64,000 nucleotides of DNA from Zoogloea oryzae. Its GTDB lineage: Bacteria; Pseudomonadota; Gammaproteobacteria; Burkholderiales; Rhodocyclaceae. The position numbers were made by a program, and so were the translations under genes. Under the pieces are notes generated by a model. The model was given only the letters and a program-made list of their open reading frames with translations. It was not told the DNA's origin and ran no database searches. The stretch spans positions 35,187 to 99,186 of the forward strand of contig NZ_BSPX01000006.1 in NCBI RefSeq assembly GCF_030161255.1, given 5' to 3'. Shown here one piece after another: positions 1 through 7,662 of the stretch. The first letter of the stretch is position 1, and each line of letters opens with the position of its first letter.

Positions 1-153
1 GTCGGTCACCTGCACCTTGCAGGTGGCGCACAGGCCGTGGCAGCAGGCATGGGGCAGCCAGATGCCCGCACGCAGGGCTGCGTCGAGGATGGTCTGCCCT
101 TCCTCGACCTCGATCGTCTGGCCGATCGGTTCAATGGTCAGTTCGTAACTCAT
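1..153 (-). CDS. dmpP: Phenol hydroxylase reductase component (P5), N-terminal part only
   Basis: This is the first 51 residues of the FAD/2Fe-2S reductase that passes electrons from NADH to the phenol hydroxylase oxygenase. The rest lies beyond the left edge of the window. The visible part is the plant-type ferredoxin domain, with iron-sulfur ligands C37, C42 and C45 in the C-x4-C-x2-C arrangement. It starts at an ATG read leftward from 153 and is the last visible gene of the operon, following dmpO by about 70 bases. Homologues are about 350 residues long and add FAD and NAD(P)H domains that cannot be seen here. Confidence 0.93.
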   Translation of the reverse strand, partial: MSYELTIEPIGQTIEVEEGQTILDAALRAGIWLPHACCHGLCATCKVQVTD

Positions 154-224
154 GATTCTTGTCTGTTCTCGGTCGGGCGAAAGGGCGGCAACCCGCAGGG
201 CGGATCGCCGCCGCGCTTAATGCA

Positions 225-584
225 TCAGCTGCACGAACCCTTGATGCCGGTGAGGCCCGGGGTGCGGAAGCGGATCACGTCCTTGTGCTTGAGACCGTTC
301 TCGGCCAGCGACTTGTCGGCGTCCGGCTGCCAGGGCTGGCCGGACTTGAACCACTCGGCCTTGGCCCAGTCGATCTTGGCGAAGTCCGGGTGATAGCCGA
401 AGACGCCAGGCAGCACGCCGGCGAGGATGTCGCCGAAGCGCATCGTCGGCGGGAACGGAAAGGCAAAGGGCGCGCAGAACAGCAGGTGGTCTTCCCAGCC
501 GATGTACAGCAGTTGGGCGCCGTGGAACTTGTCCACGGAATCGGCGGGCGGGAACTCGTAGGTTTTAACGGCAGCAACAGCCAT
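225..584 (-). CDS. dmpO: Phenol hydroxylase P4 subunit
   Basis: The 119-residue product matches the small (gamma) subunit of the multicomponent phenol hydroxylase, which packs with the P1 and P3 subunits in the oxygenase complex. The family has this length and begins with the same kind of MAVxAVKxYEFP segment. A good ribosome-binding site (GGAG) sits just before the ATG. The gene lies between dmpN and dmpP in the canonical order, so the assignment rests on both sequence and context. Confidence 0.93.
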   Translation of the reverse strand: MAVAAVKTYEFPPADSVDKFHGAQLLYIGWEDHLLFCAPFAFPFPPTMRFGDILAGVLPGVFGYHPDFAKIDWAKAEWFKSGQPWQPDADKSLAENGLKHKDVIRFRTPGLTGIKGSCS

Positions 585-647
585 GTCGTGTCTCCAGTTC
601 GTATTGGTTTGACGGCCGCGGGCAGGCGGTGCCCGCGGCGTCCGGCA

Positions 648-2201
648 TCAGACGTTCTTGGTCGCCTGGCCACGCCATTCGGCGAAGTTCTTCTTGTCTT
701 CCGAGATGTCGAAGTCGAGGTTGTCGCGGCCGAATTCCAGGTTGTAGTACTTCAGCACGGCAGCCAGCGGATCGAAGCCTTCCACGGTCGGGTCCGTGCC
801 TTCCGGGAAGCAGTTGCCCTGGTAGATCTGGTGCACCGGCAGCCAGGCCTGGACGTACTTCTCGGGCTCGTCCTCGAAGATCTTTTTGCAGTGGTCCGAG
901 CAGAAGTGGTACTTGTCGCCCTTGTAGTCCACTTCGCGGTAGCAGATCTTGGTCGGGTCGCCCGGCTCGGTGAAGATCATCGGGATCTGACAGGTCTGGC
1001 ACAGCATGGGCAGCGTCTTGTTGTAGAAACGGTTGCCCTTGGCGGCCTCTTCGCGCCAGAACTCCATGCGCGGCCGGTAGTACTTGTCGTAGCTGTTGGG
1101 GTACTTGGAGGACAGCCACGCCATCTCTTCCTCGTCCGGCATCCAGGTGTGGAAGTTGGATGCGGCGGCGTAGTTGTAGAAGGTGCTCCAGGCCTGGTGC
1201 GAGAGGTGATCCTTCTCCAGGGCGATCTGGGCGGCGCAGTCCGGCATCTTGATGCCGTAGCGGGCCAGATCCTTGAACAGCGCGCCGCCGTTCTCCTCGA
1301 AGTAGACCTCCCAGGCTTCCTTCCAGCTCATGGTGCGCTTCGGCAGCATGTAGTCCATCATCATCGCGACGAGGGTCAGCACGCGGTAGCCGCGCCAGGT
1401 CCACTTGTCGATCCAGCGCTGGACGATGGGCACGTTGGCCGGGTCCTGCTGGAGGATGAACTTGATGACTTCCAGGCCGAGGGTCATGTGACGGGCTTCG
1501 TCCGACTGGGCCGAGAAGCCGAAGGTCATGGTCCCCATGTCGCCGTTGTAGGCCGCGCCCGAAACGAAGGGCACGAACAGCAGGTTGGTCAGCACGTACT
1601 CGAACGAGAAGCCGATCGACACCATGAACTCGAACGGGCCGGCGGTGATGGCGTCGTCGAAGAAGCTCTTGGGCACCGACAGGAACCACACGCGGTCATG
1701 GGCGTGGTGGAAGTCGTGCATCCCGTTGTAGTACTTGTTGTAGTTCGAGATCGAGTGCACCTGGGTCTGGGCATGGCGGATCTCGTCCAGGGCCTGCATC
1801 AGGCAGGCGACGCGCGGGCCGGGGCCGGGAAACTGGCGGCCGACGTGGGAGAAGCCGCGGTGCGCCACGTATTCGAGCGGGCTGATGCCGCTGATGAACA
1901 GCTTGACGGCGTTCAGGTAGCGGGCGTCGGTGACGTTCAGGTGGCCGTTGTTCTGGTTGAAGGCGTCAATGATCGCGTACAGCTTGCGTTCCTTCTCGGC
2001 CTGGTACTTCCAGTAGGCATCCATGGTCAGGCGGAACGGGTCTTCCCACTTGTCCCAATCATGGATCTTGATGCCCTCGTAGGCCATGTACGGGTAGATG
2101 TCTTCCATCTTCTGGTACGACGGCTTCCAGTCGAGGCCGCGGGTCATCACGGCGTAGCGCTCTTTCAGGCCGAGCTTCTTCTTGGCAACTTGCATGTCCA
2201 T
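648..2201 (-). CDS. dmpN: Phenol hydroxylase P3, catalytic diiron oxygenase subunit
   Basis: The 517-residue alpha subunit hydroxylates phenol to catechol at a carboxylate-bridged diiron centre. Both halves of the iron site are visible: E110 with E140-x-x-H143 (DEIRH), and E200 with E234-x-x-H237 (DEARH). Length and motifs are standard for bacterial multicomponent monooxygenases. An AAGGAG sequence nine bases before the ATG supports the start; a second in-frame ATG two codons later is possible. It is translated from the polycistronic dmp message after dmpM. Confidence 0.96.
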   Translation of the reverse strand: MDMQVAKKKLGLKERYAVMTRGLDWKPSYQKMEDIYPYMAYEGIKIHDWDKWEDPFRLTMDAYWKYQAEKERKLYAIIDAFNQNNGHLNVTDARYLNAVKLFISGISPLEYVAHRGFSHVGRQFPGPGPRVACLMQALDEIRHAQTQVHSISNYNKYYNGMHDFHHAHDRVWFLSVPKSFFDDAITAGPFEFMVSIGFSFEYVLTNLLFVPFVSGAAYNGDMGTMTFGFSAQSDEARHMTLGLEVIKFILQQDPANVPIVQRWIDKWTWRGYRVLTLVAMMMDYMLPKRTMSWKEAWEVYFEENGGALFKDLARYGIKMPDCAAQIALEKDHLSHQAWSTFYNYAAASNFHTWMPDEEEMAWLSSKYPNSYDKYYRPRMEFWREEAAKGNRFYNKTLPMLCQTCQIPMIFTEPGDPTKICYREVDYKGDKYHFCSDHCKKIFEDEPEKYVQAWLPVHQIYQGNCFPEGTDPTVEGFDPLAAVLKYYNLEFGRDNLDFDISEDKKNFAEWRGQATKNV

Positions 2202-2223
2202 TGTTCGTGTCTCCTTAAATCGC

Positions 2224-2493
2224 TCAGGCGTTCCAGTAGAGAATCATTTCGTCGTCGGTCTGATCGAGGTTCCCGGAAATGGTGATCAGATTGACTTGCA
2301 GCTCCTGCAGGTCGTAGGAACGGCCGATCAGCTCCTCGATGGTTTCGCGGCGCACCACGAGCTTGCCCTGGGCGTCGATCTTCACCATCGCCGGCTGCTC
2401 GTTCACCGTGCAGTCCGGGTTGTCCTGGATGATCGCCTCGACGATGGGGCGGGTTTCTTCGTTGGTTTGCAGTGCAATGAATACGGTGGACAT
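2224..2493 (-). CDS. dmpM: Phenol hydroxylase P2, regulatory/activator protein
   Basis: The 89-residue protein is the cofactorless effector (MmoB/TmoD-like) that docks on the oxygenase and gates electron transfer and substrate access. The chosen start (MSTVFIALQTNEE) has a GAGGA ribosome-binding site and gives the usual family length. A longer frame upstream overlaps the end of dmpL and adds non-homologous residues, so it was not used. It lies between dmpL and dmpN as in other phenol hydroxylase operons. Confidence 0.93.
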   Translation of the reverse strand: MSTVFIALQTNEETRPIVEAIIQDNPDCTVNEQPAMVKIDAQGKLVVRRETIEELIGRSYDLQELQVNLITISGNLDQTDDEMILYWNA

Positions 2494-2503
2494 CGGGTGA
2501 TCC

Positions 2504-3499
2504 TCAAACAGGCACGCCGGCCTTGGCCATGCGCGCATTGAATTGCTGGACGACCTCGGCGGTGAGTTCGTCGGTGCGTTCGGCCAGGGCGATGCGGGCT
2601 ACCGGCACCAGGGCGGCGGCGGCGCGGTCGCGCCAGGTGGTGGTCCAGCGGCCGAGGATCTCCTTGTTCTCGGCGGACTCGGCGGCGGCGGTCTTCATCG
2701 TCGCGTCGATCCACTTGCGGACTTCGGCGTACCAGTCGGTCATGAACTGGGTGAGCATCGCCACCGGCGTGCCGCCCCTGGACGAGAGCACGTCGTCGAT
2801 GATGGTTTCGTACACCAGCGGATACAGCAGGCCATCCAGCGCCACGTTCTGGGCCACGAAGAGCTCGAACGGGTCCTTGATGACCATGGTGTCTTCCACA
2901 TAGCGGCGCAGGCCCTGCCAGGCGTCGTCTTCCATCCACGCCGACTTGGCGGTGTCGAGCACGTCCACATCGCCCAGCAGGAGTGCCACGCGGGTGATGT
3001 ACTGGGCGATGCCGAGCTGGTCCATCGACTGATAGATGCACGGCTGGGTGAAGGCCGTGCCGTAGCCGTAGGCACAGATGCCGGCGTTGTTCATGTTGGA
3101 ACCCCAGGCCACGTGACGCAGCGGGATCAGCATCTTGAGCACGGTGTCGCGGATCTCGGCCGGCAGCGTGGCCGCGAGGCCGCGGTTCTCGACGAAGTCG
3201 AAGTTGGCTTCAGCGGTGTCCTGCTGCTTGGCCCGGGCCAGGGTGTAGGCGCCGTAGTAGAACTGGCGCGGATCCTTGAAGCTGTACCAGTCGGCCATCT
3301 TGATGGCGGTGCGGGCACGGTCGTAGATCAGGTGGTCGGGGTCCCAGGTCGGCCGGTAGTGGAAGTTGACCTCCTGCTGCATGTCCAGGGTGCCTTCCTG
3401 GTAGCGGGATGCCGGCTTGTCGGCGCCGATGCGGCGGGCGATGTTGTCGAAGGTGTGTCGCAGCGGCTTGATGGATACCGTGCGAAGATCGATTTGCAT
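2504..3499 (-). CDS. dmpL: Phenol hydroxylase P1, beta subunit of the oxygenase
   Basis: The 331-residue protein is the non-catalytic ferritin-fold beta subunit, which pairs with DmpN. It has no conserved iron ligands, as expected. The start MQIDLRTVSIKPLRHTF is typical of the family, and an AAGGAGGAG sequence precedes the ATG. It ends ten bases before the dmpM start and follows dmpK after 47 bases, consistent with one operon. Confidence 0.95.
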   Translation of the reverse strand: MQIDLRTVSIKPLRHTFDNIARRIGADKPASRYQEGTLDMQQEVNFHYRPTWDPDHLIYDRARTAIKMADWYSFKDPRQFYYGAYTLARAKQQDTAEANFDFVENRGLAATLPAEIRDTVLKMLIPLRHVAWGSNMNNAGICAYGYGTAFTQPCIYQSMDQLGIAQYITRVALLLGDVDVLDTAKSAWMEDDAWQGLRRYVEDTMVIKDPFELFVAQNVALDGLLYPLVYETIIDDVLSSRGGTPVAMLTQFMTDWYAEVRKWIDATMKTAAAESAENKEILGRWTTTWRDRAAAALVPVARIALAERTDELTAEVVQQFNARMAKAGVPV

Positions 3500-3546
3500 G
3501 GGTTTCTCCTCCTTCTGTCTTTTGGGGTTTTCGGTGGTCAGTGTGC

Positions 3547-3810
3547 TCAGCGGAAACGCTGGTGCGTCGCCTCGCGGAGATTCCAGTCCCAGTCGCTGCC
3601 GTCCTCGGATTCCGGCCGGGAGCCTTCCAGGAGGATCACCCGGTTGGTCTTGCAGAATTCCTCGTAGGCCGCTTCCGGCAGAAGCATCTCCACGTAGAGC
3701 TCCGGATCGGAGATGGAGAACTCGAACTCCACCAGGCCATCCGGCCGCTTCTCAACAAGGCGCACGTACTTGCGGTTTACGTCTAGCGAGGGCTTCGTCG
3801 GGTCGCTCAT
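3547..3810 (-). CDS. dmpK: Phenol hydroxylase P0 assembly protein
   Basis: The 87-residue first gene of the operon matches the P0 family, a small subunit thought to assist assembly or iron loading of the oxygenase and not required for turnover. I chose the start at MSDPTKPSLDV because GAGGAAACG precedes it and homologues begin here. An ATG eleven codons upstream lies within a few bases of the predicted transcription start and is unlikely to be used. The sigma-54 promoter lies about 40 bases upstream. Confidence 0.9.
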   Translation of the reverse strand: MSDPTKPSLDVNRKYVRLVEKRPDGLVEFEFSISDPELYVEMLLPEAAYEEFCKTNRVILLEGSRPESEDGSDWDWNLREATHQRFR

Positions 3811-3849
3811 CGTTTCCTCAATCTGGTCTTGAACACCAGACACCCCATA

Positions 3850-3864
3850 TCAAGTAGCGTGCCA
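3850..3864 (-). promoter_or_regulatory. Sigma-54 (-24/-12) promoter of the dmp operon
   Basis: Read leftward, the element is TGGCAC, five bases, TTGA. The -24 box is perfect. The -12 box has TTGA where consensus is TTGC. Spacing is exact and the element points at dmpK, with a start expected near 3839. It is the promoter class used by DmpR/XylR activators, one of which is encoded at 4761-6434. Confidence 0.75.
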
Positions 3865-3916
3865 ATCGCGATAAGCGACTGAGCAGAAAGGGGAAACGTG
3901 TTACCGAGCAAAAAAT

Positions 3917-3941
3917 ATCGATAAAAAAGAATTTTATCGAT
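3917..3941. promoter_or_regulatory. Perfect 10-bp inverted repeat between activator sites and promoter
   Basis: ATCGATAAAA and TTTTATCGAT flank a five-base spacer in an AT-rich stretch. It touches the proximal activator site and lies 53 bases upstream of the -24 box. It could be a third binding site or help DNA looping (the IHF role in related promoters). The function is inferred from position only. Confidence 0.4.
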
Positions 3942-3987
3942 CGATCAATTGATGAAATGCTGCAATGCAGCTTGATGATCTGGTGAA
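3941..3987 (-). promoter_or_regulatory. Two upstream activator sites of DmpR/XylR type
   Basis: The proximal site TCGATCAATTGATGAA (3941-3956) matches 14 of 16 positions of the known TTGATCAATTGATCAA element. The distal one, TTGATGATCTGGTGAA (3972-3987), matches 11 of 16. Their centres are 31 bases apart, about three helical turns. They lie roughly 100-150 bases upstream of the predicted start, as expected for a sigma-54 enhancer. A GCTGCA-A-TGCAGC inverted repeat (3959-3971) lies between them. Confidence 0.65.
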
Positions 3988-4036
3988 GCGGCGTAACGCG
4001 TTACGCAAAGCGCACCCCATACGTAACTTTCGGCCC

Positions 4037-4070
4037 AAAAAAAAGGCCGCCACATTGCGTGACGGCCTCG
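4037..4070 (-). terminator. Rho-independent terminator of the ferredoxin gene
   Basis: A nine-pair stem (GGCCGTCAC / GTGGCGGCC, one G-U pair) with a five-base loop is followed leftward by eight T. It separates the ferredoxin gene from the dmp promoter region, so the ferredoxin gene is its own transcription unit. Confidence 0.8.
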
Positions 4071-4159
4071 AAAAAACCAGGGAGCCCGACAGGAGGGAGG
4101 GATCTGTCGGTATGGGTGCTCCTGGTTGCGGAAACGGGAATGAGGTGCCGGGAACGACC

Positions 4160-4507
4160 TCAGTCGGAACAGGTGGATTGTGGTGAGGGGGCTTCGGCGC
4201 CCTTGCAGACGGACTTCGCCATCTTGCCGACCACATCGAGCGAGATTTCGCCCTGGGGGTAGACCCGGCACGCCAGCACGACGCCCTGCGCCAGTTCTTC
4301 GTCCGACACGCAGGATTTGCTCATCTTGCGGGCGGCGTAGTCGCCAGCGGTGATGTGCACCTTGCACACCCCGCAGCCGCCGCCGCGGCACCCCACCGGG
4401 ATGCCCTTCCGGCCAAGCATCTCCATGCCGCGTAGGAGGTTTTCGTCCTCGGCGCACAGGTAGCGCTCGCCGGTATTCTCAATATGAATCAGGTGCTTTG
4501 TTGCCAT
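4160..4507 (-). CDS. 2Fe-2S ferredoxin of DmpQ/XylT type
   Basis: This 115-residue plant-type ferredoxin has cluster ligands C40, C45, C48 and C80. Ferredoxins of this type beside phenol or catechol genes (XylT, DmpQ) re-reduce the active-site iron of catechol 2,3-dioxygenase after oxidative inactivation. That role is likely here but not proven, since the dioxygenase is not in the window. In the Pseudomonas dmp operon the ferredoxin follows dmpP; here it lies upstream of dmpK with its own terminator. A GGAGGAGACATG context supports the start. The C-terminal tail (about 25 residues) is longer than strictly needed for the fold. Confidence 0.88.
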   Translation of the reverse strand: MATKHLIHIENTGERYLCAEDENLLRGMEMLGRKGIPVGCRGGGCGVCKVHITAGDYAARKMSKSCVSDEELAQGVVLACRVYPQGEISLDVVGKMAKSVCKGAEAPSPQSTCSD

Positions 4508-4584
4508 GTCTCCTCCTTCGGCCCCGGCGCGGCCGATCGACGTCGGCCTTCATCCGCTGCTCGCTATTTTTCTCGAGATTTTGT

Positions 4585-4614
4585 ATTATTATCGCTAATG
4601 AACAGATAACGCAA
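4585..4614 (-). promoter_or_regulatory. Possible AT-rich promoter of the ferredoxin gene
   Basis: Read leftward, TTGCGT is followed after 18 bases by AATAAT, in the only AT-rich stretch between the two divergent genes. The -35 match is poor. No convincing -24/-12 element was found upstream of this gene, so control by the activator is not evident. Confidence 0.3.
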
Positions 4615-4650
4615 GCTGATATGAACATTTTCCCGGTGTGCTGCCTGCGC

Positions 4651-4666
4651 CGGAGTTCGAACTCCG
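4651..4666. promoter_or_regulatory. Perfect 16-bp palindrome in the ferredoxin/activator intergenic region
   Basis: CGGAGTTCGAACTCCG is a perfect palindrome. A TATAAG (4676-4681) begins ten bases after it, so the palindrome would cover the -35 region of a rightward promoter for the activator gene. Its size and symmetry suit an operator for a dimeric regulator. No binding protein can be named. Confidence 0.4.
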
Positions 4667-4760
4667 CCTGCGTGATATAAGGTTGACCTGCCACTGCCCC
4701 GGCTTCCAACGCCGGACATAAACTCACATCAAGGCCAGTGGACACGACGGAGGAGAGAGC

Positions 4761-6434
4761 TTGAGCACCATCCGGTATCCGCAGGATCGCGACCTGCGCA
4801 GCCTTGTGCGCTTCTGCGCCGACAAGGGCATGATCTGGCTCGACGAGCACCGCATGATCCTCATGCACGCCGCGGCCATGTCCGCCCTGCGCAAGGAGCT
4901 CATCGACTCCCTCGGCATCGACCAGGCCCGCCGCATCCTGACGCGCATGGGCTACGCTTCGGGCGCCCGCGACGCGGAGCTCGCCCGCAAGGTGCGCCCC
5001 GGTCAGCGCATCGAGGACGCCTTCGTGGTCGGCCCACAGCTGCACATGCTCGAAGGCAGCGTCTATGTCACGCCGGTGGCCCTCGACATGGATGTCGAGG
5101 CTGGCACTTTCTACGGCGAGTTCCTCTGGGACAACTCCTACGAAGCCGAAGCCCACGTGGGCGAATACGGCCACACCGAGCACCCGGTGTGCTGGATGCA
5201 GATCGGCTACGCCTCGGGCTTCACCTCAGCCTTCATGGGGCGCTTCATCCTGTTCCGCGAAGTCGAATGCGCTGCCACCGGGCAGAACCAGTGCCGCATC
5301 GTCGGCAAGCCTGTCGAGGAGTGGCCGGACGCCGCCGAAGAAGCGTCGTACTACGAGGCCGACTCCATCCTCGCCCACATGCTCGAGCTGCGCGGCCAGG
5401 TGGACGCCCTGCGCGCCTCCCTAGAACACGGTCAGCAGCCGCCCAACCTCATCGGCTCGTCGTCCGGCTTCCGCCACGCCTATTCGCTGATCGACAAAGC
5501 CGCGGCCACCCACGTCACCGTGCTGCTGCTGGGCGAGACCGGTGTCGGCAAGGAGCGCTTCGCCCGCGCCCTGCACGACATGAGCCGCCGCGCCGCGGCG
5601 CCCTTCGTGGCCGTCAACTGTGCAGCCCTGCCCCATGAGCTGATCGAGTCCGAGCTCTTCGGCGTCGAGAAAGGCGCCTTCACCGGCGCCCACGCCTCCC
5701 GCGCCGGCAAGTTCGAACGGGCCGACGGTGGCACCCTCTTCCTCGACGAGGTCGGCGAACTTCCCCTCCCCGCCCAGGCCAAGCTGCTGCGGGTGCTGCA
5801 GGAAGGCGAGATCGAGCGCCTCGGCGACGAGCGGGTGCGCAAGATCAACGTGCGTCTGGTGGCTGCCACCAACGTCGATCTGCAGGCGGCGGTCAAGGCT
5901 GGGCGCTTTCGCAGCGACCTGTTCTATCGGCTCAATGTTTACCCGGTACGGATTCCGCCCCTGCGCGAGCGCGTTGCCGATATCCAGCCGCTGGTGGAGG
6001 CGATGGTCCAGCGCTTCAGCGCGCTCCATGACAAGCGTGTCGCCGGCATCACCGACAAGGCCCTGCGCGCCCTCAAGAGCTACGCCTGGCCCGGCAACAT
6101 CCGCGAGCTCGAAAACATCATCGAACGGGGGATCATCCTCACGCCCCAGAACGACTGGATCGAGATCGAGCACCTGTTCACCGAGCCCCAGGATTTCGGC
6201 GCCGTCCAGCACACCATCAACGACGCCGGCTCCCTGGCCGACGCCGAGTGCCTCAAGGAAGCCCTGTGCCGGCAGATCCTGGCCTCTGGCCTGGGGCTGG
6301 ACGACCTCGAGGAAGCGCTGATCCAGCACGCGGTGAGGGAATCCAACGGCAACCTGTCGGGCGCCGCCCGGCTGCTGCGCATCACCCGTCCGCAGCTCAA
6401 CTACCGCCTGAAGAAGAAGGAAGCCGCCGACTGA
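4761..6434 (+). CDS. dmpR: DmpR/XylR-family sigma-54-dependent activator of phenol degradation
   Basis: This 557-residue regulator senses phenols directly and activates the sigma-54 promoter of the dmp operon. Its N-terminal effector domain (about 15-190) ends in a V4R module with candidate zinc cysteines C144, C170 and C178. A linker (about 195-230) leads to the AAA+ domain, with Walker A GETGVGKE (258-265), the sigma-54 contact loop GAFTGA (305-310) and Walker B GGTLFLDEVGE (323 onward). A Fis-type helix-turn-helix lies at about 515-550. The start is TTG, preceded by GGAGGAGAG; no better ATG gives the conserved N-terminus. It is transcribed away from the genes it should control. Confidence 0.92.
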   Translation: MSTIRYPQDRDLRSLVRFCADKGMIWLDEHRMILMHAAAMSALRKELIDSLGIDQARRILTRMGYASGARDAELARKVRPGQRIEDAFVVGPQLHMLEGSVYVTPVALDMDVEAGTFYGEFLWDNSYEAEAHVGEYGHTEHPVCWMQIGYASGFTSAFMGRFILFREVECAATGQNQCRIVGKPVEEWPDAAEEASYYEADSILAHMLELRGQVDALRASLEHGQQPPNLIGSSSGFRHAYSLIDKAAATHVTVLLLGETGVGKERFARALHDMSRRAAAPFVAVNCAALPHELIESELFGVEKGAFTGAHASRAGKFERADGGTLFLDEVGELPLPAQAKLLRVLQEGEIERLGDERVRKINVRLVAATNVDLQAAVKAGRFRSDLFYRLNVYPVRIPPLRERVADIQPLVEAMVQRFSALHDKRVAGITDKALRALKSYAWPGNIRELENIIERGIILTPQNDWIEIEHLFTEPQDFGAVQHTINDAGSLADAECLKEALCRQILASGLGLDDLEEALIQHAVRESNGNLSGAARLLRITRPQLNYRLKKKEAAD

Positions 6435-6454
6435 CCGTTGGGCCGACCCAACGG
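6435..6454. other. Hairpin directly after the activator stop codon
   Basis: CCGTTGGG and CCCAACGG form a perfect eight-pair stem with a four-base loop. It begins on the base after the stop codon. There is no T-run, so it is a weak candidate terminator or a message-stabilising hairpin. Confidence 0.4.
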
Positions 6455-6620
6455 CCCGGCGGACATTGCTGGCTCCGGATGGATGCTGCTTCCTGACTGC
6501 GCAATCCACCGCCTCGACATCCGTGATGCGCTCATCGATCGCCCTGCCCCGGCAGTGTGATCCGCTATGCCAACAACACTTGTCCGACCACCTGGACCGA
6601 TCCTGGCAAAGACCTCGCAA

Positions 6621-6677
6621 ACACTTGAAGCTGCAAGTGTTGCTGCAGTGCAACATTTTTGATTTTGCTGCACGATT
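6621..6677. promoter_or_regulatory. Cluster of TGCA-rich repeats upstream of the phasin gene
   Basis: Three related elements are packed together: ACACTTG-6-CAAGTGT (6621-6640), GTTGC-6-GCAAC (6639-6654, containing TGCTGCAGTGCA) and TTTTGCTGCACG (6664-6675). Phasin genes are commonly repressed by PhaR, which binds TGC/GCA-rich sites, and this cluster sits where such an operator would be. The remaining bases of the 365-base gap (6435-6799) show no other gene. Confidence 0.45.
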
Positions 6678-6799
6678 TTTTGAGTACCGTCACTTTCTGC
6701 AGCGACTCTGTGTGATATTGTTTTCTTCAGGAGTTCTCGACCGACATACCATCGGCGTCCGCTCTGGCCCTTACTATCAAAATCGTGGAGGAAGGAAAT

Positions 6800-7306
6800 A
6801 TGGCAACCAAACAAGAACAGCAACTGAACGAGATCCAGAAGAAGAACCTCGAGGCCGCCATGCGCCTGGCCCAGCTCTCCATCGAGAACTCCCAGCGCAT
6901 CATGGAACTGCAGGTTGGTACCGCCAAGTCCCTGTTCGAGGAAGGTGTCGCCAACGCCAAGGCCCTGTCCGGCGTCAAGGATCCGGCCGAAGCGATGAGC
7001 CTGCGTACCTCCTACGCTCAGAGCACCACCGAAAAGATGCTGGCCTGTGCCCGCGAGATCGCCGAGATCACCGCCAAGACCCAGGCTGAAGTCGGCAAGA
7101 TGGTCAGCGAGCAGCTCACCGGTGGCGGCGCCGACATGTTCGAATCCATCCAGAAGATGTTCAAGGGCATGCCCATCGGCGACCACAACGCCCTCGGCAC
7201 CATCCAGGGCGCCATGGACACCGCTCGTGCTGCCTACGAACAGATGACCAAGGCCTCCACCGAAGCCTTCCAGGCCTTCACCAAGATGGGCGGCGGCAAG
7301 AAGTAA
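6800..7306 (+). CDS. phaP: Phasin, polyhydroxyalkanoate granule-associated protein
   Basis: The 168-residue protein matches the phasin family (PF09361 type). These are amphipathic helical proteins that coat polyhydroxybutyrate granules and control their size and number. The sequence is rich in Ala, Glu, Gln and Lys, has no membrane segment or signal peptide, and is predicted to be almost wholly helical (about 5-150). I used the ATG at 6800 because GGAGGAAGG precedes it; an upstream in-frame ATG lies on the Shine-Dalgarno itself. The gene stands alone between a probable operator and a strong terminator, consistent with high regulated expression. Confidence 0.9.
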   Translation: MATKQEQQLNEIQKKNLEAAMRLAQLSIENSQRIMELQVGTAKSLFEEGVANAKALSGVKDPAEAMSLRTSYAQSTTEKMLACAREIAEITAKTQAEVGKMVSEQLTGGGADMFESIQKMFKGMPIGDHNALGTIQGAMDTARAAYEQMTKASTEAFQAFTKMGGGKK

Positions 7307-7327
7307 GCATCGCTTGCCAGCAGTTTG

Positions 7328-7355
7328 AAAACGGCACCTTCGGGTGCCGTTTTTG
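7328..7355 (+). terminator. Rho-independent terminator of the phasin gene
   Basis: ACGGCACC, loop TTCG, GGTGCCGT, then TTTTT. A UUCG-type tetraloop on a GC stem makes this a strong terminator. From here to 7662 (about 300 bases) I see no gene and no clear promoter. Confidence 0.9.
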
Positions 7356-7662
7356 TTTGGGCCCGCGCATCGGACCCACCGCCTCGATCAACCCGATGGC
7401 GCATGGTTGATTTCCCGCCCTTGCCTGCGTGGCAGCGAACGGGCACCACGCCCATGAGGGGGTCTTGCCATGGCGTGGCGCACAGACTTGGTCTTGTCCC
7501 GCGCGCCCTCCCCGCCCGGGTCAGCACTGGCGTCGTAGCCCTGATTGCAGATGTCGCCACCACCGGTCGGGGGCGTTGGGGGACATCACACGTTAATCAG
7601 CTTGTCACGTCGACGACGCAAGATTCAGGCCTTGATCGCAGCCCCACTGGAGATTTGTACCC

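Noticed and set aside
4686..4700. Possible -24/-12 element for the ferredoxin gene (TGGCAG read leftward).
   Set aside because: The -12 half does not match (CCTT) at the required spacing.
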